DNA of 64,000 nucleotides from Anseranas semipalmata (taxonomy: Eukaryota; Chordata; Aves; Anseriformes; Anseranatidae): assembly GCA_013399115.1 (NCBI GenBank), contig VXAA01000859.1, positions 654,430-718,429 of the forward strand. The letters are read 5' to 3'. A model generated the notes under the pieces. It ran no database searches. It was not told where the DNA came from and saw only the letters and a list, made by a program, of their open reading frames with translations. The stretch's first letter is position 1. Every line of letters starts with the position of its first letter. This document shows positions 52,401 through 63,353 of this stretch, in pieces. A program made the translations under genes and the position numbers.

Positions 52401-53359
52401 CACGCTAATAAAGAGAGACGCCTGCGGCTGCCAAGTTTCCTGTTCCTGCGAGCGCTGGCACTGCTCCTGGAATGGAGGGGAAGAACAGTCTGTTAAAGTG
52501 CTATTGTCTCCAATAGCTCAAACATCTGCAGGAATAATGAGGGGATTTACTCTTTCTCCTTGCCTCTCTCCCTCTTCTTGGCCACTTTCAACTACAAGCA
52601 CTTGCGATGTTTGTGTACATGCCATACTGCAACATTGACTTCAATCTGGCAGCAGAAAGCCCCATTTATTTGTTTAGCTTAACTCATAACACCAAGTTTC
52701 TGTAGCAGCTTTTCAAAGCATTAGACTGAGAACTTATATGTAAAAACATTCAAAAATTTTCAAGAAACAGAATTATTTGATCCTAAGGAGTAAAAAGGGA
52801 CATCCATATAGATTTTATTAGAAGTAACTGGCCATTTCTCATTGTTGAAACGAAAGCTTTGGAGTAGGTTACAGAATATAAAACTTAAGTCTCATTTCCA
52901 AATGGTTCAAGAGGATCTGGGGTCAAGCTGAGTATGTAAACATATCTAACATATTTATTATAAGTTTTGAAAATGAAACAATCTTTTTATAGTGTATAGC
53001 TAACATTACACTAGAAGGAGGTCTCAAGTATTTTTAAAACACATATGTAGGGCTTCATCCAGAAACATGCAGGATTCAGCTTTTGTTAATAACATATGCT
53101 GAAACAAACAACTTCAATAGCTCCATCCCCACCGACCCCCCAAAAAAAAATTTCAAAGCATTGCAAGCATGGACATAATTAATATACTGGAACTCATTTA
53201 AATAGTTCTGAACTGGTATTATCTGGAACAAGCTGCCAGTATAATCCAGTTTTGTCATCAAATTGTATGCCAGCTTATGTTCTCAGCATCCTGCATTGTA
53301 GTGAAGTATGTTCAGTCTCTTCTGAAGGTACACACATCTCCATTTCTTAGCCATCAGCA
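49489..53359. other. unique non-coding DNA
   Basis: No gene is supported. The block contains the MIR-like copy at 50855-51015 (listed), a short imperfect GATA tract near 51266-51280 and AT-rich sequence with small palindromes near 51465-51490. Parts of 50130-50300 and 52380-52500 look unusually ordered but carry no recognisable element. Confidence 0.55.
50855..51015 (+). repeat. MIR-like SINE
   Basis: TATTGTTCTGTGCTCAGCCA, then AAATTCATAGACCTTCAGCT, TTTCTTATCTACAAAATGAG, AATGACACTG and finally TTTTGAGGCTTAGAATG follow the MIR body and 3' half in order (ttctcagctctg / caagtcacttaacct / tttcctcatctgtaaaatg / ataatgacact / gttgtgaggattaaatg). Five ordered blocks make this one of the firmest MIR calls in the window. 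Confidence 0.6.
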
Positions 53360-53578
53360 TTAAAACTGGTAATAAGAGTTGGAACAACTTGCCAAGTGAA
53401 GTAGCCCTCATATTAGACTCATTTAAATAGATCAAGAATGGATATCTACCTAAAAAATGTTTGATCACACATTTTAGGCTCAATGAAGAAATCACAGGAT
53501 GAAGTTCTGCATCATTTAGTTCTACAACAGATCAGACTACAGTTGTCCCCGCTGGCCTCAAAATCTATTATTCGAAAA
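53360..53578 (+). mobile_element. ancient CR1/L3-like LINE 3' end
   Basis: On the + strand the frame from 53380 reads WNNLPSEVALILDSFK, then a stop, then IKNG. This is the WN-LP-EV...SFK motif found at the C-terminus of CR1/L3-clade ORF2. Downstream, CAGATCAGACTACAGTTGTC, CCCGCTGGCCTCAAAATCTA and TTATTCGAAAATA resemble the 3' untranslated end of old reptile/bird CR1 ('gatcagactagatgatcataatggtcccttctggccttaaaatctatgaat'). It is heavily decayed and in the opposite orientation to the three younger CR1 copies. Confidence 0.68.
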
Positions 53579-53717
53579 TACTGACTCCCATTTTCCCTTT
53601 CTATTTAAAAGTTTAGTTGGCGTAGGAGGGGGAGTAGGCATCCTCTCTGTTACGATAAATTAAGTTTTCATCTTAGAGAACTTTTAACACACATTAGCCA
53701 CTGCATTCTTACATGGT

Positions 53718-53733
53718 AAAAAAAAAAAAAAAA
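53718..53733. repeat. poly-A run (A16)
   Basis: Sixteen consecutive A. It lies about 140 bases beyond the end of the ancient LINE fragment and is not obviously its tail. Confidence 0.92.
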
Positions 53734-54012
53734 GTGTCTCGCACACATACCTGGCTATATTACACACACATTTCAAGCATAGATGTAAGAGTTCGGTTCC
53801 CTTCTCATTTCTCAGGTCAAAAAGGGCTAACAGTACTTCAAAAGATAGCGCACTCTCTCAGCTGGAGAAGTTCTTTCACTGTGGGGGGAATCAGAGTCCC
53901 AAAGGAAGCTCCTTTCTTCTACTAAAAGGAGAATTTTTGGCTGCCGAGGGAGGCAGAGCTGTGGGAGAAGATTTTTAATGAACTCAAGTAGACATTGTGT
54001 GAATTAACAGCT

Positions 54013-54095
54013 GCGTCACTGGACCTGGAATCAGGGGAGATGTACTCTATTCCTGGCTCTGTGACCTCAGGCAGATCAGTTTTACTTAATAATTA
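54013..54095 (+). repeat. MIR-like SINE fragment with internal deletion
   Basis: CACTGGACCTGGAATCAGGG, then TACTCTATTCCTGGCTCTGT, then GTGACCTCAGGCAGATCAGT and TTTACTTAA match the MIR 5' body ('ctggagtcaggagacctgggttctattcctggctctg', 'gtgaccttgggcaagtca', 'cttaa'). The 15-20 base block between 'ggctctg' and 'gtgacc' is missing. Confidence 0.58.
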
Positions 54096-57000
54096 CTGCA
54101 CTACAGGTAATTGGCAGCTGTAAGGTCTTGGAATGCGATACTTGCATAGTACTGTTGGCCATTTTATGTCGCTTCCAGTTTAGTAGCAAAATGGACAGAA
54201 AACATCTCAGCCCTTCTGAAGAGATTAAGTGGAAAGAGAAGACAAACCCAGGACCTGGTTCACTAGGTGTCCCATGCATGCACAGTGAGGAACAAAAAGT
54301 GAGCACACAGACAGCAAGTGAGGAATAAATTCAGGAAGCAGAATTCCCCTGGTCATACTGCCGAAACAAGGAGCGTCATCCAGACCATCCTGGTTCCAGA
54401 TATTTCCCCTTTCACTGGGCTATGAAACCATCTCCACCTGGTGCTGTTTCAGTGGCCTCATGGCTGATGCCTGAGGTTGTTCACTTTCTGTTTAAACCAG
54501 TAGAAAGTACAGTGACAAGCAGCAACTACCGTCTCTTTCTATTCAGTCCTTTAGAAGACCTGAGGTGCCTCCTACATCCTTTTAAGGATTAATTCAATGC
54601 AAAATAAAAGTGTCCAATGATTAGTACTGCAGAAGAACTTGGAATGGCGACATTATTTGCAGGGAAGGGGGGGAAAAAAAGCCACAGACTAGAAATCAAG
54701 TGTTTTAACACTGCAAGTCCAATACACGAAGTTAGACTTCTCTAGAACTTTGCTGGTCACAATGAGAGGCATATTTAAAGAAACCAGTTAAGTGTAACAA
54801 ATTGCACACACAATGGGTCATATCTTGCCTTCTGAAAGCAACACAGATGGCTTAGAGTTTTGGAAGGGGGAGAGGATTACTAGGAGACTATCAATCAGTT
54901 TGCAATAGGTTATAAAACAGAGCCTAGATCCCAAAAGCCTAATAAAATTTAGAAAGACATTCTGCATCCTCTTCCCTTCTGGTTTTGCAGTCTTTCCCCA
55001 GTTAGTATTAACCTGTCTCTTTGCATTAGCCTCAAGCTACATTCTCAGTGCATGCTTGGTAAGGGATTCCTGTTCTCATCCTGCACCTTAACCAGTAATG
55101 TTTCTAGTTCAAATGTCAATATTTTCTTTAGGTCAGGTCAATATTTGATATCTTGCCTTTCTTCATAAATGAAATTAATACTGCAGCAAGAACAAACCAT
55201 CTGAGTTTTATCAGTTTTGAAACATAAGCTCAAAAAAGAAACCTCTTGGGTGTCTTGGAAAACATTCCAGCTATGAACTTTAGAAGATGAGTGTCATTTT
55301 TAGTACCTACCTATAATTCAAAAATTATAGTATCTAATATTTATCAGAAAGTTGCTCCTCAGTATTAGGATGCATTGGCCTCATTCATTGTGAATGGAAA
55401 AAAATCCAGAGAAACCAATAACCAAGTTCCTACTGTGTTACATCATAACAACAGGTTGTACAGAGTAAGAGATGCAGGATATTCGCAATAACTTCTGTCA
55501 TGGAGAATTCAACAGAATAAAAGTTTCTTTCCTATCAATCTCCAAGTTGGCAGGCTGGCCATAAGACATACAGCATTTCCTCTCTTTCTCCCTTCTAGCT
55601 TATGTTTATGGGGCTGAAGAGTTTGGTTATCAAGAAGTTTGTTACAGCACAAATTCTTCAGCAGGAAGAATCATGGTAATTAACTGATGCCAGCATCACC
55701 TATTGTACCTGGCGTCTAGCTGAATTAGCAAGCTTTTACCACAGTTCTCATGTGTAGTGTCCGGTTTGCCATATACAGGGGAAAAAAAAAAGCTAAACAG
55801 AACAAAATAAAAACACATAGCATTTTCCTGCTATAACTTCGGTGTGAAGAAAAAAGGTGAAATGCAATGTGTCCTCAGTGGACAGGGCTGGCCTCAGAGA
55901 TGCACTGTAACTTAGAGACATCTGTCAGCACAGAGTGCACACACTCAGTACGGGTTAGCTGTGGGCACCCTAACAACAAAGGCAAAAATCTTGTGGTCTG
56001 AAGCCCCCTTCTCCAGACACACATCAGCTTCAAAAACCGATGAAGTATATGCTTAAATCCAGAAGCATGAGGAGAATACCTTTGTGAATTGCTTTTTAGC
56101 TCCAGCCCTGTAAAATCAGATTGTTGAGCTAAATTAAAAAAAAATAATAATACAGCTTTTCATACCATTCAAGAACAATTAGGTCAATATACTCAAATTA
56201 TGAATTTGTAGAAATCTCACATTTAGTTGCAGTATAAAGCACATCTTTTTTCCATTCCTTTTTCTAATATTCATCACCAACATACAATACTCCATGCAAG
56301 TCTACTGAAAACCAGCAAGAACAAAGAATGCAGCTTCCCCCGCTAGAATATTTAAATATATTTGCTATATGAACAAAGAAATAAAATTATAATGGAGTTT
56401 CTAGAGACCAAAATATTTCAACTACTGAAATATTTCAAGTGTTTTCCACTTTTCCTGCCCTTGCTGCCCATATATTTATGAACTTTGTTGAAAGAAATCA
56501 GTCTTGGATTTTTCTAACAAAACTGGAAAGATTAAACCCATCATGTCTCAGAAAAGAAAAACGTTAAGAAAATGCTAGAACTGAGGGATCTTATGTGCTT
56601 CCTACCACCTTCAGTGCAAGCACCGCCATCTGTTTTAGACAATGGAAGTATTCCAGCACTATTTTACTTCAGTAGCATTTATGAGATTTAAATACATCTC
56701 TACCACTTCTCCAGTGAGATGACAAATGGGAATCACGGCCCACAATCAGTAAAACCCGTAACATCCTGGTACAGTGGCTGAAGCCAGCAGGAGCAAACCG
56801 TGTGAGGTAGAAGCCAGGCTCAGGTAGGAGCACCCTGTGCTTGAGGGCTTACCTATGGCATCAGCCAGGCTCAGCTGCTCCTTCCTGCTACTCTTCATAC
56901 CTACCCGACATCCTTCGTAACAAGTTTTCTTCCCAGAGCACAGAGGCAAAAGATGACTTCAGTCAGTCCCTTTTGCACTTTAATCCAGCTGACCAGGGAC

Positions 57001-60000
57001 ACACTTCAGCAGGTAGATACTCTGGTTTAATGATTCACAAGTAAGCAAAATAAAGAGTGGTAACAAGCTTAATGTATAACATCACACATCACAGAACAAA
57101 AACATCTCACCCATTTGCCTGCTCAAGAGAACTCAGTATGCCAAAGTATTAGCGAAAATATAAGTTACCTGCATGCGTAACTTCTGTATGAGTGTTTCTA
57201 GATCTTCTCTGTGCCCCATGGGTCACAAGACATTGCCACCTCCCAGAAAGAAATCAGCCCAACTTTTCTCATCTTGAGGTGGGCTGATTCACAGGCCCAG
57301 AAAACAGGTGCTACAAGCTGACCTGCGACAGCTTTTCTGTTGTAGACAAGGGCTCTGCACGCACACTGCAGACCACGGGGCAGAAAGTAACCTCTCAGCA
57401 CTGCCGCCTGTGCAGAGGTGGTTGAGCAGCCCTGGTGCATCCCGGGCTGCCCTGGGGAAAAGAAGCAGCCTGAGTTCAAAGCTGGTTTCCTTCCTGATGC
57501 CCTCTCTTTTTCTCCCTTCAATAAAGCAGTGCTTTATTAAGTTATTTGGCAACAAGCAGCTTGTTTGACATTATGACAATTAGCTTAAGTCTTTCCAGGT
57601 AGGAGCTTAAACCAATATTCATTACTGACCCCTAAAATCCAAGCTGGGTCCTCATTGCTGGCAGCGATGGCCTGGCAGGGGGTTAGAGGCACGGCACAGT
57701 ACTGGGCAGAACAGCGCTGCCTGTTCGCTGCGTGTACACCCAGCAATCAGCAGCCCAATGCTCCCACTTGCAGGGTCACAGGGGAAAGGGCATTTGGGAT
57801 TTCAGCTACCAGCTCATGACGGACTCAAAAAAAATTGAAATAAATCAGCAAGACTACCCCCTGGCTTAATAAAGAAGGGGAAAAAAATCTTAACCAAAGC
57901 AGCACACTTGCCTTGTCATAGCAGTCCTTTTCTCTGCCCTCAGAAAATGGTTTAAGAAAGCAGCCTGGGATTACACTAAAACTGTAACAATGACTTAACT
58001 GCTGAAAAACATGGACCTTGTGCCCCTTACAGCCCTTTTCCCGAGCTCCAGGAATTCCCCGAGGGCAGCTGAGGAAGAACCAGGCAAGCTCTCACAGGTC
58101 TGCATCAGCCTCTGCCTGAGGTGGCACAGCGACAGCCCTGCTCTGCAGGAGCCGTTTCTGCTGATGGCCCCTACCCAAGCGGTATGGCTAACAGCAAAAG
58201 CAGCGAGGTGGTGGCAGCTGCTGTCTGCGAGCCACATGTGACCGATGAACCAGAAGACCTCAAAAGCCTTAGCGATACAGACCCCAAGGAGTGGGCGATA
58301 CTTTCTGCCCAGAGCTTCCTTTTCTTCTTGTTTGACATTTATGGTGTTAAATTGAACATAGACCACAGAATAAAGAGTTGGGAAAACAAAGTTCAGATGA
58401 TAACAGGAAGAAAAAAACATCAGGAAAAGTGTAAACACTTAAACTTGCATATCCTGAATAAAAGAAATTCACATATTTTTGTTTTTATATGACTTTGGTT
58501 TTACAGAAACAAAATAACGTTCATTACCTTTAGCAGTAGCTGTTCACAGGAACTTTGCACACATCAGTGGTGCAGAAGACACCAGTAGTATTTTCCCCAG
58601 AACCAGATTAAGCAGATACCATCACAGAACAAATCATTTGGAGAGAGCAGCGATCCAAATGAATACACGAGGCACAGTTCAGAGCCATTGGTGAGAGCGG
58701 TGGCAGATGCTGTATCCGCAGAGCACACAAAGGGGCCACATTGGGCACACCAGCCCTCTCCTGCTCACCAGCATCCAGGCTCACTCTGTCAGGGACATCA
58801 GCTCCCGGGTGCACCTCTGCCTTTCAGCATCCCCTTACAGACCTGATATCCATTCATTTCCCTAAGCCTGGTCTGAAGCTCTAACACTGTGCTGCTCTTC
58901 AACTCTGCATCTCAACTTCAGAAAGAGACTGACAACATAGGACTTCCCAACAGGAGAGGAGACCTGACAGAGCTTCATTTCTTTTCATTGACAAATAGCT
59001 GTTAAGAGTGAACACCTTTAACAGGAATTATGAGAGATCAGCAGCATGACTGAGTATCGTACATAATCCCCGATACCAAGTCCTGTAACAAGCCATGCAT
59101 TTTAGCTGTATATCATATCTATTGGTAACAAATTTTGCAATGGAGATAATTTAGGGAGCTGCAGGTGATTTAGCACAACTTGCACACAGACAAAAATAAA
59201 TAAATGAATAATAAAAAAAGCTGCGATCAACCTCCCCTTATGGGCTGTGTAAAGCTGCCCAACTCTTTTAGCCTGCTGCACAGAAACAGCCATCCCAGGC
59301 AAGACAAGCAGGTGCCTGAGGCTTTTTACACTTCTCTGTTCCCAGAGCGTGGCCCATAGAGCAGAACAGTTCACTGAAGCCTGAGCCATACAGAAGCAAA
59401 CCACTTCAAAATCCGAATTAAAAAATCTGTAAAGACAATGAAGGGTGTTGTGGTTAAAGCAAATGCTTTTTAACAGATAACAGCTAAGAGAAGCGTGTTA
59501 GCACACCTACATTGCCCAGGTGAATATAAGAGATGTTCCTTCAAACAGATGACAGCGTGACCGGGTACTGCAACGTCAATCTGCTCAGCAAAACCCAACT
59601 CTGAAGCAAGAGCCATTTCCCAACCTATTTGACAAAAACACCCCTCTCCTGTTCCGCTGAGGAGGGGGCTCCCTCAGAAGTCCCTGACCCCATTTCTTTC
59701 ACAGCTCCGCTCTCACACTTCTCACCCTGCTCTGGAGCTGTTTGGCCGCGCACCCCGCTCACAGCAAGGCACGTACACATATATGAACACGCAGCTGCAA
59801 GTCACGATGTGCTGCCTCACAAGTAGCGGACTGTCTCTCACCATAGAGGGCTGAGCTTCAACAAGCTGCCAGGGGGGTTTACGGGTCTAACTACTGAAAA
59901 CATAGCCATTACAATTAAACCTTAAAACTTTTTCTGAAGGAGAGTTTCAGGCTGATGGAGTGAGTCTCCAGGATGGCCGTCTCTCCGCAAATGCCATTTC

Positions 60001-60851
60001 CCAAGAGGCAACCGATGAACATATGCTGGCCCCTTTCCCACCTCAGATTTACAACACTCTAGAGAGAATAAATCTTGGTATCTATGAAAAAGATCAATGT
60101 AAACTTATTACAAACGCATGGTTTATGAACTTATTTTTAGAAGTTAGCTGAAGCATCAAGGTTTTTTTTTTTTTCCTGGTAAAATCGTTTCCTTTTTTCC
60201 CCCCACCCCAAACCTGCCTGTGATTTGACTAACAGGAAATCAGAGAAGACAGTTATTGCTTGCCAGAAAATTTAGTTGAAGTACTACCTCCTTCTTCCTG
60301 ACAAAAAATTTAGTAAGACAGAGCATTTCCTGAATACAGCAGAAAGAGAGCGTTATTATATACCAAAACAGAAGAGTTACCTTTGCCTACTGTTTACTAG
60401 TTACAACATTTATTCCAAATTTTCACATTTGGACACGCAGCTGAAGGTGTGACGCAGATACCGACACAGGAATAAACATAAGCTGCACCTTCACCCTGTA
60501 CATCAAAGCAGGCATCATTCCTGCTCCCAGCACACAAGCAAGCGGCATTGGCCACCCTGTGCTGCTGCTCAGGGATCACCATAGGTTTGGAGTGGGGAAG
60601 GGGATGTCAACCAGAGAACGAGGAGGAGGACATAAGGTCTCCATCTGCCTGCTCTACCAGCTCTGGGTTTGCCAAGCCACCTCCTTACATTTCCCCTCTC
60701 TGAGCATAGTTACTGCTCCTACAGCCCCGCTTCCAAGTTTTCTCCTAATCGATGTCCCTTTGCCATCTGAATGCAGTGAATTCACCTAAGGCAAGTGGAG
60801 TGACTTCTGCACCAGAAATTAGTTCAGAGCTGCATCGTATTTGTAAAACGA

Positions 60852-61028
60852 NNNNNNNNNNNNNNNNNNNNNNNNNNNNNNNNNNNNNNNNNNNNNNNNN
60901 NNNNNNNNNNNNNNNNNNNNNNNNNNNNNNNNNNNNNNNNNNNNNNNNNNNNNNNNNNNNNNNNNNNNNNNNNNNNNNNNNNNNNNNNNNNNNNNNNNNN
61001 NNNNNNNNNNNNNNNNNNNNNNNNNNNN
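60852..61028. other. assembly gap (177 N)
   Basis: One hundred and seventy-seven undetermined bases. Neither edge shows an obvious repeat, so the missing content cannot be guessed. Open frames drawn across it are not meaningful. Confidence 0.98.
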
Positions 61029-63106
61029 GCAATGTGGCGGAGGAAGAAATAGTAATCCTTGACTCTTAGAACATCTATCAAACCAAAAGGCTTAGAAAAA
61101 CAGGGGAGTACGGGTGCCATTCTGTTTGCACAATTTATGTTATCCAGTGCAAACCATTTTCTAAAGCTGCAATACCATATTCTTCAGGAAGAAATTCAGG
61201 AAGAATGCACTGTAAGTATGCTCAGCCTCCAAGGAAGCTTAGGTTAAAGAGCCCTCTACTGAAACCTATGTTCTGTCACAAGTTTGCTATACTTCATAAC
61301 TTCTCTCCTCCACCTCTCAGAACAGTTGCATTCATTATTCAGGCCATAACATCATAACCTCCCTCTATAGTTAATACAGTCAAACAGTCAAATCCTGGAG
61401 ATATTAACGGTTTCTATTTATTTTATTTAAAAGACTTTTTTTCTTCCGACATTAATGGTGCTCCCTAAGCTTGAATTCCCAATCACCCAATGTAATCAGA
61501 GAACAGCCTTCAAGACCCGCATTTAGCTATCTCAACTTACAAATTTGCATGTACCTAGGTGTTCTTCAAGCAGAAGAGAGCACACAGTTGTTCTTCCAAA
61601 AGTTTTACAGCATAATTCCACACAAAAAACACTGGCTAATGCTTTCAAAAAGTATTTTGCTAGTTTGCCTCCAAGTATTTACAAACATTGCATTTCTTTG
61701 CTTACTAGCTGCCTTGAAAATGGATGTTTTTCCCCCCACTAGCAAATACAGAGGTATCACAGGCAATTTTTATTTAACATTTTCCAGCATAGCTTTCCCT
61801 CTGAATTAGCTAAATATATCTTAGGTAAGATCACTTTACTTCTATGAAGTAGAAGTGTGGGGATGGTTCTGTATTTTACAGAGGATAGATTAAAATCATT
61901 TTCAGTATAAAACTCAATGGAAAAGATGGAAAAGAAAGATAAAAGAAAAAGATCAGAACTGAAAAAGTGAATTACACAAACTTTCCATGGATAACAACCA
62001 AAGAATAAAACACACAGTTATCTGACACAGAGAAGGTTAAGAGGACAAAAGAATGAATTGGGTGGACATGAAAAATTGAAGGAAAGACAAATTCGGAACT
62101 GATGTCAGGCCACACATTCTAATTGCGGAACTGCATGCCAGACATTAACACAGAGCTGGGGTCATTCAGAGAACGATCAAAGGGCACTTGGGGGACATTG
62201 GGCACTGGGGTGTAGCAACTTTCTACAGAAAATCTTACTAGACTTGTCTTACTTGTACTATTGCTGTGTCACTTGAAATAGCTAGCACAAACTGTGCTGC
62301 TCCTTCAGAAGAAACACAGAAAGAAAGAAAATAGTCATACCATCAGGGCTGTCAATCATAAACAAGAAAAACTACAGGCATTCAAAATAAACTGCCCCTT
62401 CGGAGTGGAGGTCACCTTGTCAATATCAATCTTCTTATTTTGATGCACATTAAGAGCTATTGGAGTATCCCCTTTTATCCTATGACTGTGAATTGACCTT
62501 ACTGACATTACTGAATACAATATGGTCATTTAAGGATGTGGTAATTATTAGTAACTGCACTAACTAAGTTAGTAGCACACAGGACACCATTGCTTTGGCT
62601 TGTGTTGCCACCTGGTCTTTATTTTGATAGATTTATTATTTCATATGCCTTGACTCAAACTATGTTCACACCAGTTATTTTTCATTGGACTCCCATGACA
62701 ATTTACAGAAGATAACAAGCATTTTTCACCTGGAAAAAAAAAAATCTGTTGCTTTACAAGTTTTGATTAAGCCTATAAGAGCTCATATTACACACAGACA
62801 CCTTTAGCTTTCCAGTCTGCAAACACTTCTTTTTTTTCTCAGAACAATGTGTTTTAAAAAATAGATAAAAACTGTTCAAGTGGGAAACCAACTCACTATG
62901 GCTGTATGTACATTGCTTTGTATGATCTTCCCACTCATGAGCAGCAGTTCTTGAGAGGGAATATTTTGTGTACTGCTACCTTCAGCACAGTTATCAAAAT
63001 GCTCTGACATCTCTTATTTGCTCCTCATGAAAAAACACTTGCAAATGAATCAAACAGGACTTTTGTCAAAACATAACATATGAAAGAACAACTACAACTG
63101 GGTCTC

Positions 63107-63123
63107 AAAAAAAAAAAAAAAAA
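63107..63123. repeat. poly-A run (A17)
   Basis: Seventeen consecutive A with no recognisable retroposed body upstream. Confidence 0.92.
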
Positions 63124-63335
63124 GAGCTCCTGTCATACATGCCACAGCCAGTCACCGCAGAGGTGACAACACGCACCCCAGCACCTCTGGTACTCACCAG
63201 TCCAAGCAAAGAGGCAAAACCCTTCAAGCTGCAGCACCCTTTCCCCAGGCCACACTCTGCTCCCAGAGTAAATCAAAGGTAGAACAGCCCATGTCCAAGT
63301 GTCAGGATTAGGAGGTGCAGGTGCCTAAGGTGTGC

Positions 63336-63353
63336 ATATATGTATACATATAT
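63336..63353. repeat. 18-bp perfect AT/GC palindrome
   Basis: ATATATGTATACATATAT is its own reverse complement. It is followed ten bases later by T16 (63364-63379), forming a cruciform-prone, low-melting patch. Confidence 0.85.

Larger units (their letters stand above)
53579..60851. other. unique non-coding DNA
   Basis: No gene is established. The block contains A16 (53718-53733), a MIR-like fragment (54013-54095), two exon-like segments (54991-55058 and 55599-55675, see findings), GC-richer sequence at 57400-58300 with the 147-codon minus frame 57995-58438 and an overlapping 123-codon plus frame, and T13 at 60162-60174. None of the frames shows a recognisable domain, and both strands are open at once in the GC-rich part. 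Confidence 0.52.

Noticed and set aside
53221..53250. Second TGGAACAAGCTGCCAGT motif resembling the CR1 WNKLP signature
   Set aside because: A stop follows at once and no flanking LINE sequence is visible. It may be a chance match or a scrap of the neighbouring old LINE.
57995..58492. 147-codon minus frame overlapping 76- and 123-codon plus frames
   Set aside because: Both strands are open across the same GC-rich segment, a sign of stop-poor composition rather than coding. Neither peptide resembles a known family.
60745..61120. Open frames of 95-105 codons
   Set aside because: More than half of each is undetermined N sequence.
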